A DNA stretch of 48,581 bases. Origin: JBFMCT01 sp046565765. GTDB lineage: Bacteria > Actinomycetota > Acidimicrobiia > Acidimicrobiales > AC-14. This document shows, in pieces, positions 32,878 through 41,095 of this stretch (position 1 is its first letter; every line of letters starts with the position of its first letter). Made by a program: the position numbers and the translations under genes. The notes under the pieces are model-generated. The model saw only the letters and a program-made list of their open reading frames with translations, was not told the origin of the DNA and made no database searches. The DNA is taken from the NCBI GenBank assembly GCA_046565765.1, contig JBKHXX010000050.1:1-48581 (forward strand). Direction: 5' to 3'.

Positions 32878-33682
32878 ACGGACGGAGCTCGAGGAGGAGC
32901 GGCGGTTCCTGCTGGACTCGCTGCGCGACCTGGAACGGGAGCACGACGAGGGCGACATCGACGAGGGCGACTACGAAAGCCTCCGCGACGACTACACCGC
33001 CCGGGCCGCCGAGGTCCTGCGGGCCCTCGAGGCCTACGAGGACCGGGACGAGCCGGACGGGACCGCTGCCGACCGCCCCGCGGGCACCGACCGCCCGGTG
33101 CGGAGGCGCCCGGCCACCCGGGCCCGGGTCGCCGCCGCCGCCCCGCCCGCCTCCCGCCACAGCGGGTCCCGGCGCACCCTGGCCACCGTCCTCATCCTGG
33201 GGTTCCTGCTCGTCGCCGGCACCAGCGTGTTCGTCATGTCCGGAAACCGCGAGCCGGGCGCCCCCGCCACCGGCTCGCTGCCCGACACGCCCCAAGGCGA
33301 CCTCCAACGGGCCCACGAGCTCGACGCCCAGGGCCAGGGCGTGGAGGCCCTCAAGCTCTACGACAGGGTCCTGGCCGCCGACCCGGCCAACGTCGAGGCC
33401 CTCACCTACCGGGGGTGGCTGCTGAAGCGGGCGGGCCTCCCGGACGACGCCCAGGCTTCCCTCGACCGGGCCATCGCCATCAACCCCGCCTATCCCGACG
33501 CTCACTTCTTCAAGGGCATGCTCCTCTACCAGGACCGGCGCGACCCGGCGGCCGCCATCCCCGAGTTCGAGAAGTACCTGGCCTCCAACCCCCCGGCGGG
33601 CACCGTGGAAGCCGTCCAGGGCGTCCTCGACCGGGCCCGGGCCGACGTCGCCGCGGCCACCCCGGCGCCCCCCGCCGAATAG
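32870..33682 (+). CDS. TPR protein, CcmI/CycH-like
   Basis: This 270-aa protein has an N-terminal acidic helical region ('EEERRFLLDSLRDLEREHDEGDIDEGDYESLRDDYTARA') that matches the cytoplasmic part of CcmI. A membrane helix lies near residues 103-122. The C-terminal half holds two to three TPRs ('AHELDAQGQGVEALKLYDRVLAADPANVEALTYRGWLLKRAG...'). CcmI chaperones apocytochrome c to CcmFH. GTG at 32870 overlaps the ccmH end by eight bases. The order (signal helix, then TPR) is shorter than in proteobacterial CcmI (about 400 aa), so the symbol is not applied. Confidence 0.75.
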   Translation: MTERTELEEERRFLLDSLRDLEREHDEGDIDEGDYESLRDDYTARAAEVLRALEAYEDRDEPDGTAADRPAGTDRPVRRRPATRARVAAAAPPASRHSGSRRTLATVLILGFLLVAGTSVFVMSGNREPGAPATGSLPDTPQGDLQRAHELDAQGQGVEALKLYDRVLAADPANVEALTYRGWLLKRAGLPDDAQASLDRAIAINPAYPDAHFFKGMLLYQDRRDPAAAIPEFEKYLASNPPAGTVEAVQGVLDRARADVAAATPAPPAE

Positions 33683-33699
33683 TCGGGCAGACTGGCCGG

Positions 33700-33951
33700 A
33701 TGATCTCGCTCATTCTCGGATGGATCCTGACCGGTCTGATCGTCGGCGCCCTGGGACGGCTGGCGATCCCCGGCCCCAACCCCATGTCCATCGGCAAGAC
33801 GATCCTCATCGGGATCGCGGGTGCGTTCGTCGGCGGCATCATCGCCTACGCCCTCGGCCTGGGCGTCTTCGGCTCCTACGTGGTCGCCGTCCTCGTCACC
33901 GCCGCCATCATCTACTTCCTCGAGAAGCGGAACGTCGCCCGCCCGCTCTAG
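33700..33951 (+). CDS. GlsB/YeaQ/YmgE family small membrane protein
   Basis: This 83-aa protein has three hydrophobic helices, with the family pattern LILGWILTGLIVGALGRL, a 'PGPNPMSIGKTILIGIAGAFVGG' centre and GVFGSYVVAVLVTAAIIYF at the end. The family is known as transglycosylase-associated or stress-response membrane proteins and has no firm function. It follows the ccm operon by 17 bases and may be read through from it. The last four bases (CTAG) also encode the stop of the converging gene. Confidence 0.85.
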   Translation: MISLILGWILTGLIVGALGRLAIPGPNPMSIGKTILIGIAGAFVGGIIAYALGLGVFGSYVVAVLVTAAIIYFLEKRNVARPL

Positions 33952-34718
33952 TCGACCCGCCGGATGGCCAGGCCGGTCACGACCTGGCGGAAGAGGCGGT
34001 TGGGCCAGTACAGGGCCGGGAAGTGGCGCTGGACCTCGAGCAGCAGCATGGCGTTGTCGACGGCCGACTGCTCGATGAGGCCGTGCACCTCGCCTGTGGC
34101 CTCGGTGGTGCGGAGGACCAGGAACGTGCCCCACGCCCGGGCCCGCCACGCTTCGATCAGCCGGGTGGCGAAGGCCTCGTCCCGGCGGCCGAACACGGCG
34201 TTGAGCACGTGGAGGACGGCGTCGTAGTAGTCGGCCAGCGTTCCCTGGACCACCCCGACCGATTCGGACAGGACCAGGTTGAGGGCGGCGTTGTCCAGCC
34301 GGTAGGGCTCGAGGTCCTCGGGGGGCAGGCCGCGGGGGATGGTGGCGTCGAGGGAATGGGGCAGGTCGAAGTTGATGTGGGCGTTCATGCCCAACAGCAC
34401 GTCCTGGAGGATGAAGGTCTGCTTGGCGCGGGCGGACTGGAAGGCGACCTGCCACGGGAGGGCGCACCGGCCGGTGCGCTCGAAGTCGTCGAAGGCCCGG
34501 AAGTACCGGTGGGCGAAGTCGCAGTCGATCCGCACGATCCAGTCGGGGTTGAGGAACACCCCGGGGCGGCGGGTGGCGGCCAGGATCTGCTGGGTGGTGG
34601 TGAGGTACGTACGGGCGAAGACGGCCCGCCAGTCACCGCCCCGGTGCAGCCGGTGCCAGCGGGACGTCATCTCGTCGATGACGGCCTCGATCGTCGTCAG
34701 GTCGCCGTCCTCGCTCAC
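33948..34718 (-). CDS. DUF5995-family protein
   Basis: This 256-aa protein is mostly helical and soluble. The stretch 'PWQVAFQSARAKQTFILQDVLLGMNAHINFDLPHSL' resembles the signature of DUF5995 (conserved GMNAHINxDLP), with 'VLNPDWIVRIDCDFAHRYFRAFDDF'-like text before it. Function is unknown. His and Asp residues in these motifs suggest a metal or phosphate site. GTG at 34718 is divergent from the metallophosphoesterase (ATG 34766) with 47 bases between. The TAG stop shares CTAG with the gene on the other strand. By position it may belong functionally to the oxidase/hydrolase cluster to its right. Confidence 0.7.
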   Translation of the reverse strand: MSEDGDLTTIEAVIDEMTSRWHRLHRGGDWRAVFARTYLTTTQQILAATRRPGVFLNPDWIVRIDCDFAHRYFRAFDDFERTGRCALPWQVAFQSARAKQTFILQDVLLGMNAHINFDLPHSLDATIPRGLPPEDLEPYRLDNAALNLVLSESVGVVQGTLADYYDAVLHVLNAVFGRRDEAFATRLIEAWRARAWGTFLVLRTTEATGEVHGLIEQSAVDNAMLLLEVQRHFPALYWPNRLFRQVVTGLAIRRVD

Positions 34719-34765
34719 CGGTGCAGGACGCTACCGGGGGCGCCTCGGTAACCTCGCGCTCGGCC

Positions 34766-36538
34766 ATGGAACCGAGCGGGGAGTTCCTCCCGAAGCCGGG
34801 CGAGAGCGGCGACCGGCCGCCCCTCCGCCCCCGCACCGCTGCCGACCTCAAGTTCACCCGCCAGCCCGAGGTCCGGTGGTTCGATCCCCGGGTGCTGGCC
34901 AAGTCGGGGTTGCGGGTGGTGCTGTCGGGCGCCTTCGGCCAGTTCCTCGACAAGCGGGAGCTCCAGTCGGAGGTGGCCCAGGAGCCGCTCGTCCACCACC
35001 GGGACAAGCCCGAGCTGTGGTTCGACTTCATCTCCGACACGGGCGACGGCTTCGACCCCACCTACACCATCGCCTGGCTGGCGTCCCAGCGGGAGCTGGT
35101 CCTGCCCAGCGGCGAGCGGCTCCCCCGGGGCGAGGCCCTGGTGCTGGGCGGCGACGAGGTCTACCCCGTGGCCAATCCCGACGCCTACGAGCACCGCTTC
35201 AAGGGCCCCTTCGAGGCCTCCCTGCCCTGGCTGGACCGGGACAACCCCGACCTCTACGCCATCCCCGGCAACCACGACTGGTACGACGGGCTGACCAGCT
35301 TCGTACGCCTGTTCTGCCAGGGGAAGTGGATCGGCGGACGGCTGACCCGCCAGACCCGCAGCTACTTCGCCCTCGAGCTTCCCGGGCGCTGGTGGTTGTG
35401 GGGGATCGACATCCAGCTCGACTCCTACATCGACGAACCGCAGCTCAAGTACTTCCGGGGCCTCGAGCTGCGCCCCGGCGACCGGGTCGTGCTGTGCACC
35501 GCCACCCCGGCCTGGATCGACGGCAGCGACTCCCGCGGCTTCAAGAACCTGGCCTACCTGGAGAAGACCCTCATCCGGCCCAAGGGCGCCCGCCTCATGC
35601 TCAGCCTTTCGGGCGACAAGCACCACTACGAGCACTACGTGGGCGACGACGGCACCCACAAGGTCACCGCCGGCGGCGGTGGCGCCTTCCTCCATCCCAC
35701 CCACCCCGGTTCGGAGGAGCCGCTGGAGATCGACATCGGCGGGCCGAGCGGGGACCCGCCCCAGTCCTTCACGTCGGTGTGCTCCTATCCCGACCGCAAG
35801 CGCTCCCGCCGCATGGCCTGGTGGGCCGTGGGCCTGCCCCGCTGGAACTGGCTGTTCACCCTGATGCCGGCGGTGATCTACGTGCTGCTGGGGTTCTCCA
35901 GCCAGTTTTCGCTGCGGGCGTTCGAGCAGGCGGGCCCCATCGAGACGGCCGCCCCCAACTTCGGCTGGACCGACGTCCTCCGGGGCCTGGTCAGCAACCC
36001 CGTCTCCCTGCTCGTGATCCTGGTCTTCTTCGGTGGGCTGTCGGGGTTCGCCAAGCCCTCGCCCCGCGGCCCCCACGGCGCCCGGGCCCGCATCGCCGTC
36101 AAATGGGCGATGGCCAGCTTCCACCTGCTGCTGCACATCGCGGCGGTGACGATCGTCGGGCTGCTGGCCGTCAAGGGGGCGTTCACCCTGTTCGAGGGCA
36201 ACGGCGTGGGCTTCACCATCGTCCTGCTGCTGATCATGGGGGTCCTCGGGGGGTTCGTGGGGGCGGCGGTGACCGGCCTCTACCTGGCCGTCTGCTGCGC
36301 GGTGTTCAACGCCCATGGCAACGAGGCCTTCTCCGCCATGCGCCTCACCGGCTACAAGAACTTCCTGCGCCTCCATCTCGACTCCCGGGGCGACCTGACC
36401 GTCTACCCCCTGGGGGTCCACCGGGCCAACAAGAAGTGGAGGCTTGACCCCGACAACACCGACGAAGCATCGTGGCTGGCGCCGGAAGGACGCGCCCCGA
36501 TCGCCCAGCTGATCGAGCCCCCGTTCACCCTGCGCTGA
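34766..36538 (+). CDS. Membrane metallophosphoesterase, first copy
   Basis: This 590-aa protein has an N-terminal calcineurin-type phosphoesterase domain and a C-terminal membrane region. Metal-ligand motifs are SDTGDGF, GGDEVYP, GNHDWYDG and LSGDKHHYEHY. About five transmembrane helices follow (from about residue 375), and then a short soluble tail ending near 'LIEPPFTLR'. ATG at 34766 is used; TAACCT (34749-34754) may be its -10 box. The protein is closely related to the one at 38889-40637. It is the first gene of an eight-gene plus-strand run, 10 bases before the GMC oxidase. Confidence 0.82.
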   Translation: MEPSGEFLPKPGESGDRPPLRPRTAADLKFTRQPEVRWFDPRVLAKSGLRVVLSGAFGQFLDKRELQSEVAQEPLVHHRDKPELWFDFISDTGDGFDPTYTIAWLASQRELVLPSGERLPRGEALVLGGDEVYPVANPDAYEHRFKGPFEASLPWLDRDNPDLYAIPGNHDWYDGLTSFVRLFCQGKWIGGRLTRQTRSYFALELPGRWWLWGIDIQLDSYIDEPQLKYFRGLELRPGDRVVLCTATPAWIDGSDSRGFKNLAYLEKTLIRPKGARLMLSLSGDKHHYEHYVGDDGTHKVTAGGGGAFLHPTHPGSEEPLEIDIGGPSGDPPQSFTSVCSYPDRKRSRRMAWWAVGLPRWNWLFTLMPAVIYVLLGFSSQFSLRAFEQAGPIETAAPNFGWTDVLRGLVSNPVSLLVILVFFGGLSGFAKPSPRGPHGARARIAVKWAMASFHLLLHIAAVTIVGLLAVKGAFTLFEGNGVGFTIVLLLIMGVLGGFVGAAVTGLYLAVCCAVFNAHGNEAFSAMRLTGYKNFLRLHLDSRGDLTVYPLGVHRANKKWRLDPDNTDEASWLAPEGRAPIAQLIEPPFTLR

Positions 36539-36548
36539 GCTGAGCCCC

Positions 36549-38249
36549 ATGAGCGACACCCACTTCGACACCATCGTCGTCGGCTCCGGCTTCGGGGGCG
36601 CGGTCACCGCCTACCGCCTGGCCGACGGCGGCCAGCGCGTCTGCCTGCTGGAACGGGGCAAGGCCTTCCCGCCGGAGTCGTTCGCCCGCCGCCCCCACGA
36701 GATGTCCCGCAACTTCTGGGACCCCAGCCGGGGGTACCAGGGCATGTTCAACGTCTGGTCGTTCAGGGGCATCGAGGCGCTCATCTCGGCCGGCCTGGGC
36801 GGCGGCTCGCTGATCTACGCCAACGTGCTGCTGCGCAAGGACGAGCGGTGGTTCGTCCGCGACAGCCCCTTCGACGGCTCCTACGAGCACTGGCCGATCT
36901 CCCGGGCCGACCTCGACCCCCACTACGACGCGGTCGAGAAGATGATGCACGCCCAGCGGTTCCCGTTCGGGCGGCCCGGCTACGAGTCGCCCAAGACGGC
37001 CGCCATGCGCGACGCGGCGGCCACCATGGGCCTTGAATGGGCCCTGCCCCCGCTGGCGGTGAGCTTCTCGCCCTCGCCCGGCGCCCCCCCGGTGATCGGC
37101 GAGGCCATCGAGACGCCCGAGTACGGGAACATCCACGGCAAGCTGCGCACCACCTGCCGGCTGTGCGGCGAGTGCGACGTGGGCTGCAACTACGGGGCCA
37201 AGAACACCCTCGACCACAACTACATCTCGGCGGCGAAGCACCAGGGCGCCGACATCCGCACCCGCTGCGAGGTCCGCCGCATCGACCGCCGGCCGGGCGG
37301 CGGCTACTCGGTCGGCTACGTCGTGCACGCCCCCGAGCGCGAGGGGCTGCCCACCGACACGTCCAAGCTGCCGGTCACCACCATCACCGCCGACCGCCTG
37401 GTGCTCAGCGCGGGGGCCCTGGGCACGCCCTTCCTCCTGCTGCGCAACCGGTCGCAGTTCCCCCACATCAGCAAGGCCCTGGGCACCCGCTTCTGCGGCA
37501 ACGGCGACCTGCTCACCTTTCTCGTCAAGGCCACCCAGATGCGGGACGGCAAGCGGGTCCCCCGGGTGGTCGACGGCAGCCACGGGCCGGTGATCACCAG
37601 CTACATCAGGGTGCCGGACGAGGCCGACGGCGGCACCGGCCGGGGCTACTACGTGGAGGACGCCGGCTACCCGGTGTTCCTCGACTGGATGGTGGAGGCC
37701 ACGACCCTGCCCTACACCGCCTCCCGGGTGGTCCGCTTCGCCCTGCGCCGGGTGCTGGCCCGCATCACCGGCAACCCCCGTTCGGACTTGAGCGCCGAGA
37801 TCGGGTACATCTTGGGACCGTGCACCATGTCGTCGGGCTCCATGCCCCTGCTGGGCATGGGGCGGGACGTCCCGGACGGCCGCATGCGGCTCAAGAAGGG
37901 CAAGTTCCTCGACGTGGACTGGACGACCAGGACCTCCCAGGAGTACTTCGACCGGGTGCGGGCCACGATGTCGGGCATCGCCGAGGCGTTGGGCGCCGAC
38001 TTCCGGGACAACCTGCTCTGGTACCTGAAGCGGGTGATCACCGTCCACCCGCTGGGGGGCGCCCCCATGGGTCGGCACGACGGGGAGGGGGTGGTCGACT
38101 CCTATGGCCAGGTCTTCAACTACCCGGGGTTGTTCGTGGCCGACGGGTCGGTCATGCCGGGGCCGGTGGGGCCCAACCCGGCCCTGACCATCGCCGCCTT
38201 CGCCGACCGCATGTCCACCCGCATCCTCGAGGGGGCGCCGACCTCATGA
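36549..38249 (+). CDS. GMC-family FAD oxidoreductase (cholesterol-oxidase-like)
   Basis: This is a 566-aa flavoprotein. The Rossmann motif VVGSGFGGAVTAYRLA (about residue 10), the GMC region 'GLGGGSLIYANVLLR' and the C-terminal 'HPLGGAPMGRHD...GLFVADGSVMPGPVGPNPALTIAAFADR' are all present, with the catalytic His in HPLGG. Cysteines in TCRLCGECDVGCNYGAKNT (around residue 200) are a feature of the cholesterol-oxidase/large GMC subgroup. The substrate is likely a hydrophobic alcohol, perhaps a sterol, though this is inferred from the family. It overlaps the next gene by four bases. Confidence 0.88.
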   Translation: MSDTHFDTIVVGSGFGGAVTAYRLADGGQRVCLLERGKAFPPESFARRPHEMSRNFWDPSRGYQGMFNVWSFRGIEALISAGLGGGSLIYANVLLRKDERWFVRDSPFDGSYEHWPISRADLDPHYDAVEKMMHAQRFPFGRPGYESPKTAAMRDAAATMGLEWALPPLAVSFSPSPGAPPVIGEAIETPEYGNIHGKLRTTCRLCGECDVGCNYGAKNTLDHNYISAAKHQGADIRTRCEVRRIDRRPGGGYSVGYVVHAPEREGLPTDTSKLPVTTITADRLVLSAGALGTPFLLLRNRSQFPHISKALGTRFCGNGDLLTFLVKATQMRDGKRVPRVVDGSHGPVITSYIRVPDEADGGTGRGYYVEDAGYPVFLDWMVEATTLPYTASRVVRFALRRVLARITGNPRSDLSAEIGYILGPCTMSSGSMPLLGMGRDVPDGRMRLKKGKFLDVDWTTRTSQEYFDRVRATMSGIAEALGADFRDNLLWYLKRVITVHPLGGAPMGRHDGEGVVDSYGQVFNYPGLFVADGSVMPGPVGPNPALTIAAFADRMSTRILEGAPTS

Positions 38250-38878
38250 GCACCGTCGAGTTCACCGAGGAGATGAAGGGCTACGTCGCCCTGGGCGAGA
38301 CCGACTTCCGCAAGGGGTTCGAGCAGGGCAAGAAGGACGGCACCTACCTGATGTTCCACCTGACGATCGAGGCGGAGGACGTCGACGAGTTCGTGGACGA
38401 CCCCCGCCGCGAGGCGACGGCCCGGGGCTGGGTGCGCTGCGACGCCCTGGGCGGCAAGCTGCCCGTGGAGCGGGGGATCTTCAACCTGTTCGTGGACACG
38501 GAGGACGCCGGCCTCAAGCGGATGCTCTACCGGCTCCCGTTCTCCGACGGGACGGGCCACCCCCTCACCCTCACCGGCTTCAAGCTGGTGAAGGACGACC
38601 CCGGCCTCGACCTCTGGACGGACACGTCGACCCTGTACACCCGCATCCTGGCCGGCCACGTGGACCCAGGCGCCGACGACGCGGCCGAGGTGGTGGCGGC
38701 GGGGATCATCAACATCCACCTGCTCGACTTCGCCCAGCAGCTGACCACATTCCGCTCCCGGGGCGGGAGCCTGGGCGACCGGGCCCGGGCCCTCGAGAAG
38801 TTCGGCAGGCTGTTCCTGGGCGACCTCTGGAAGGTCTACGGCGGGAAGGCCAAGGCGTCGGCCGGCTCGGTGGAGTGA
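38246..38878 (+). CDS. Companion protein of the GMC oxidase, unknown function
   Basis: This 210-aa soluble protein starts 'MSTVEFTEEMKGYVALGETDFRKGFEQGKKDGTYLMFHLTIEAEDVDEFV'. It has several aromatic and charged beta-rich stretches ('VERGIFNLFVDTEDAGLKRMLYRLPFSDGTGHPLTLTGFKLVKDD'). I recall similar sequence beside or fused to GMC oxidases in other bacteria, but cannot name the domain. The ATG overlaps the oxidase TGA, so the two are translated together. It may be a substrate-presenting or structural domain for the oxidase. Confidence 0.75.
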   Translation: MSTVEFTEEMKGYVALGETDFRKGFEQGKKDGTYLMFHLTIEAEDVDEFVDDPRREATARGWVRCDALGGKLPVERGIFNLFVDTEDAGLKRMLYRLPFSDGTGHPLTLTGFKLVKDDPGLDLWTDTSTLYTRILAGHVDPGADDAAEVVAAGIINIHLLDFAQQLTTFRSRGGSLGDRARALEKFGRLFLGDLWKVYGGKAKASAGSVE

Positions 38879-38888
38879 CAGCAGGCTC

Positions 38889-40637
38889 ATGCCGTCCATC
38901 CCTCCGCCCCGCCCCCGCCACGAGACCGACGCCGAGCTCGGCTTCACGCCCAGGCCCGCCGTCCGCTGGCTCTCCCCCCGGGAGCTGCTGGCCACCGGCA
39001 TGCGCGTGCTCCTGTCGGGCATCTTCGGGGCCTACTCCGACAAGCGGGAGCTCCAGGCCGCTCTCCAGCGCTGCGAGCCGTTCGACTACACCACCGAGCC
39101 CGAGATCTGGATCGACTACGTGTCCGACCTGGGCGACGGCTTCGCCCCCACGTACCACGTGGCCCGCCAGCTGGCCGACGAGAAGCTCGACCTGGCCGCG
39201 CTCGACGGCCGGGCCCTGCCCACCCGGGCCGGGAAGATCCTGGTCATGGGGGGCGACCAGGTCTACCCGGCGGCCTCCAAGGAGGACTACGAGGACCGGC
39301 TGGTGGGGCCCTACCGAGCCGCCCTGCCCTGGAGCGACGGCCAGCGCCACCTCTACGCCATCCCCGGCAACCACGACTGGTACGACGGGCTGACCTCGTT
39401 CATCCGGGTCTTCTGCCAGAACGACTGGGTCGGGGGCTGGAAGACCCACCAGCCCCGCAGCTACTTCGCCCTCCAGCTGCCGCACCGGTGGTGGCTGTTC
39501 GGCATCGACATCCAGTTCGACAACTACATCGACGAGCCCCAGCTGCGGTACTTCGAGGACATCGTGGGCGCCCAGGTCGAGCCGGGCGACTCGGTGATCC
39601 TGTGCTCGGCCAAGCCCAGCTGGGTCAAGAGCAACCTCGACCATCCCGAGGCGTTCGTCAACCTCGACTACTTCGTGCGCAAGGTGGTGGCCAAGCGGGG
39701 GGCCGACGTCCGCCTCTACCTCACGGGCGACACCCACCACTACGCCCACTACGAGGAGGCAGGCGGTCTGGGCCGCCACCTCATCACCGCCGGGGGCGGG
39801 GGCGCCTACCTCTCCAACACCCACCACCTGCCTTCCGAGCTGGAGCTGCCGCCTCCCGGCTCACGCGACCCGGGCAAGTCGACGCCCTCCAGCCGCTACC
39901 GGCTGGTCACGTCGTTCCCCACCCGCGAGCGCTCGATGAAGATGCGCAAGGGCATCCTCGACCTCCCCTTCGAGAACGTGGGGTTCTGGGGGCTGTCGGC
40001 GGGGCTGTTCATGGTGTTCGGCTGGATCGTGGCGTCCGCCCTCCGGGGCGGCGGGGTGAGCGTGGCCGACCGGCTCCAGGACCTGACGTCGATGGACATC
40101 GTCGAGGTCCTGCTGCGCTCCACCCTGGGCGTGGGGGCCATGCTCGTGCTGGTGTGGGCGCTGGCCACGTTCACCCAGAAGGACTCGGCCCTCAAGCGGT
40201 GGACCCTCGGCGGGGTGCACGCCCTGCTCCAGTTCGTGGCCGTGGTGGCGTCCATACGGCTCACCGCCTGGGCCTTCTCGGGCCTGGACGGTCCTCTGTT
40301 CTGGCTGCTCTTCTTCGCCGTGCTGGGGGCCGGCGGTGGCCTGCTGGGCAGCATGGTGACCGCCGTGTACCTGTACGTGGCCGACCATTTCGGGTGCAAC
40401 AGCAACGAGCTGTTCGCGGCCCAGCGCATCGCCGACTACAAGTGCTTCGTGCGGCTCCACCTCGACGACCAGGGAACCCTCACCGTCTACCCGGTGGGGA
40501 TCGAGAAGACGGCCCGGAAATGGAAGCTCCACCCAGAGGGCGAGGTGCACGAGCCGTGGTACGAGCCCGACGGCCCGCACACGCCCCCCCGCCTGATCGA
40601 ACCGCCCATCCGGGTCGCGCCCGCCCCCCGGCCATGA
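38889..40637 (+). CDS. Membrane metallophosphoesterase, second copy
   Basis: This is a 582-aa paralogue of the protein at 34766-36538. The same motifs occur in the same order: SDLGDGF, GGDQVYP, GNHDWYDG, TGDTHHYAHY, then four to five transmembrane helices and a tail ending 'LIEPPIRVAPAPRP'. The duplicates are not adjacent; the oxidase and its companion lie between them. The usual N-terminal DxH of calcineurin-type enzymes is replaced by D-x-G-D-G in both. The substrate is unknown. It overlaps the SRPBCC gene by four bases. Confidence 0.82.
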   Translation: MPSIPPPRPRHETDAELGFTPRPAVRWLSPRELLATGMRVLLSGIFGAYSDKRELQAALQRCEPFDYTTEPEIWIDYVSDLGDGFAPTYHVARQLADEKLDLAALDGRALPTRAGKILVMGGDQVYPAASKEDYEDRLVGPYRAALPWSDGQRHLYAIPGNHDWYDGLTSFIRVFCQNDWVGGWKTHQPRSYFALQLPHRWWLFGIDIQFDNYIDEPQLRYFEDIVGAQVEPGDSVILCSAKPSWVKSNLDHPEAFVNLDYFVRKVVAKRGADVRLYLTGDTHHYAHYEEAGGLGRHLITAGGGGAYLSNTHHLPSELELPPPGSRDPGKSTPSSRYRLVTSFPTRERSMKMRKGILDLPFENVGFWGLSAGLFMVFGWIVASALRGGGVSVADRLQDLTSMDIVEVLLRSTLGVGAMLVLVWALATFTQKDSALKRWTLGGVHALLQFVAVVASIRLTAWAFSGLDGPLFWLLFFAVLGAGGGLLGSMVTAVYLYVADHFGCNSNELFAAQRIADYKCFVRLHLDDQGTLTVYPVGIEKTARKWKLHPEGEVHEPWYEPDGPHTPPRLIEPPIRVAPAPRP

Positions 40638-41095
40638 CCGCTCCCGCCGGCGTCCGAACCGAGGCCGTGATCGACGCCCCGCCCGAGCGGGTGTGGGCCG
40701 TGCTGGCCGACCTGCCCGGGTGGAACATCTGGAACCCGACCCTGTTCGACGTCCGCCGGCCCGCATCGGCGTCGGATGACCACTGGCAGGCGGTGCCGGG
40801 CATGGAGGTGCGCATGAACCTCCGCCTGTGGAAGCTGAAGGTGCCCATGCGCCAGCAGGTCCGGGTGGTCGACCCGCCCCGGGAGCTGGTCTGGCGCAGC
40901 AAGCAGATGCTGCCGGCGTCGGCGTTCGACGTGATCCGGACGTTCCGCCTGGAGGCGGTCGACGGCGGCCGCACGCGCCTCGTCCAGTACGAGGAGGGCA
41001 GCGGCTTCCTCGCCAAGGCGATCTTCGCCGTCATCGGCAAGGGCGTCACCGACGGCTACGACAACATGGTCAAGGCGTTGGCCGAGCGCGTCTGA
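40634..41095 (+). CDS. SRPBCC-family lipid/ligand-binding protein
   Basis: This 153-aa START/Bet v1-type fold protein has the pattern 'TEAVIDAPPERVWAVLADLPGWNIWNPTLFDV', 'GMEVRMNLRLWKLKVPMRQQVRVVDPPRELVW' and a long C-terminal helix ('GKGVTDGYDNMVKALAERV'). Members hold hydrophobic ligands such as polyketides, sterols or lipids. The ATG overlaps the metallophosphoesterase TGA, and its TGA overlaps the ATG of the flavoprotein (TGATG). This suggests it carries the substrate of the neighbouring oxidases. Confidence 0.85.
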   Translation: MTAPAGVRTEAVIDAPPERVWAVLADLPGWNIWNPTLFDVRRPASASDDHWQAVPGMEVRMNLRLWKLKVPMRQQVRVVDPPRELVWRSKQMLPASAFDVIRTFRLEAVDGGRTRLVQYEEGSGFLAKAIFAVIGKGVTDGYDNMVKALAERV

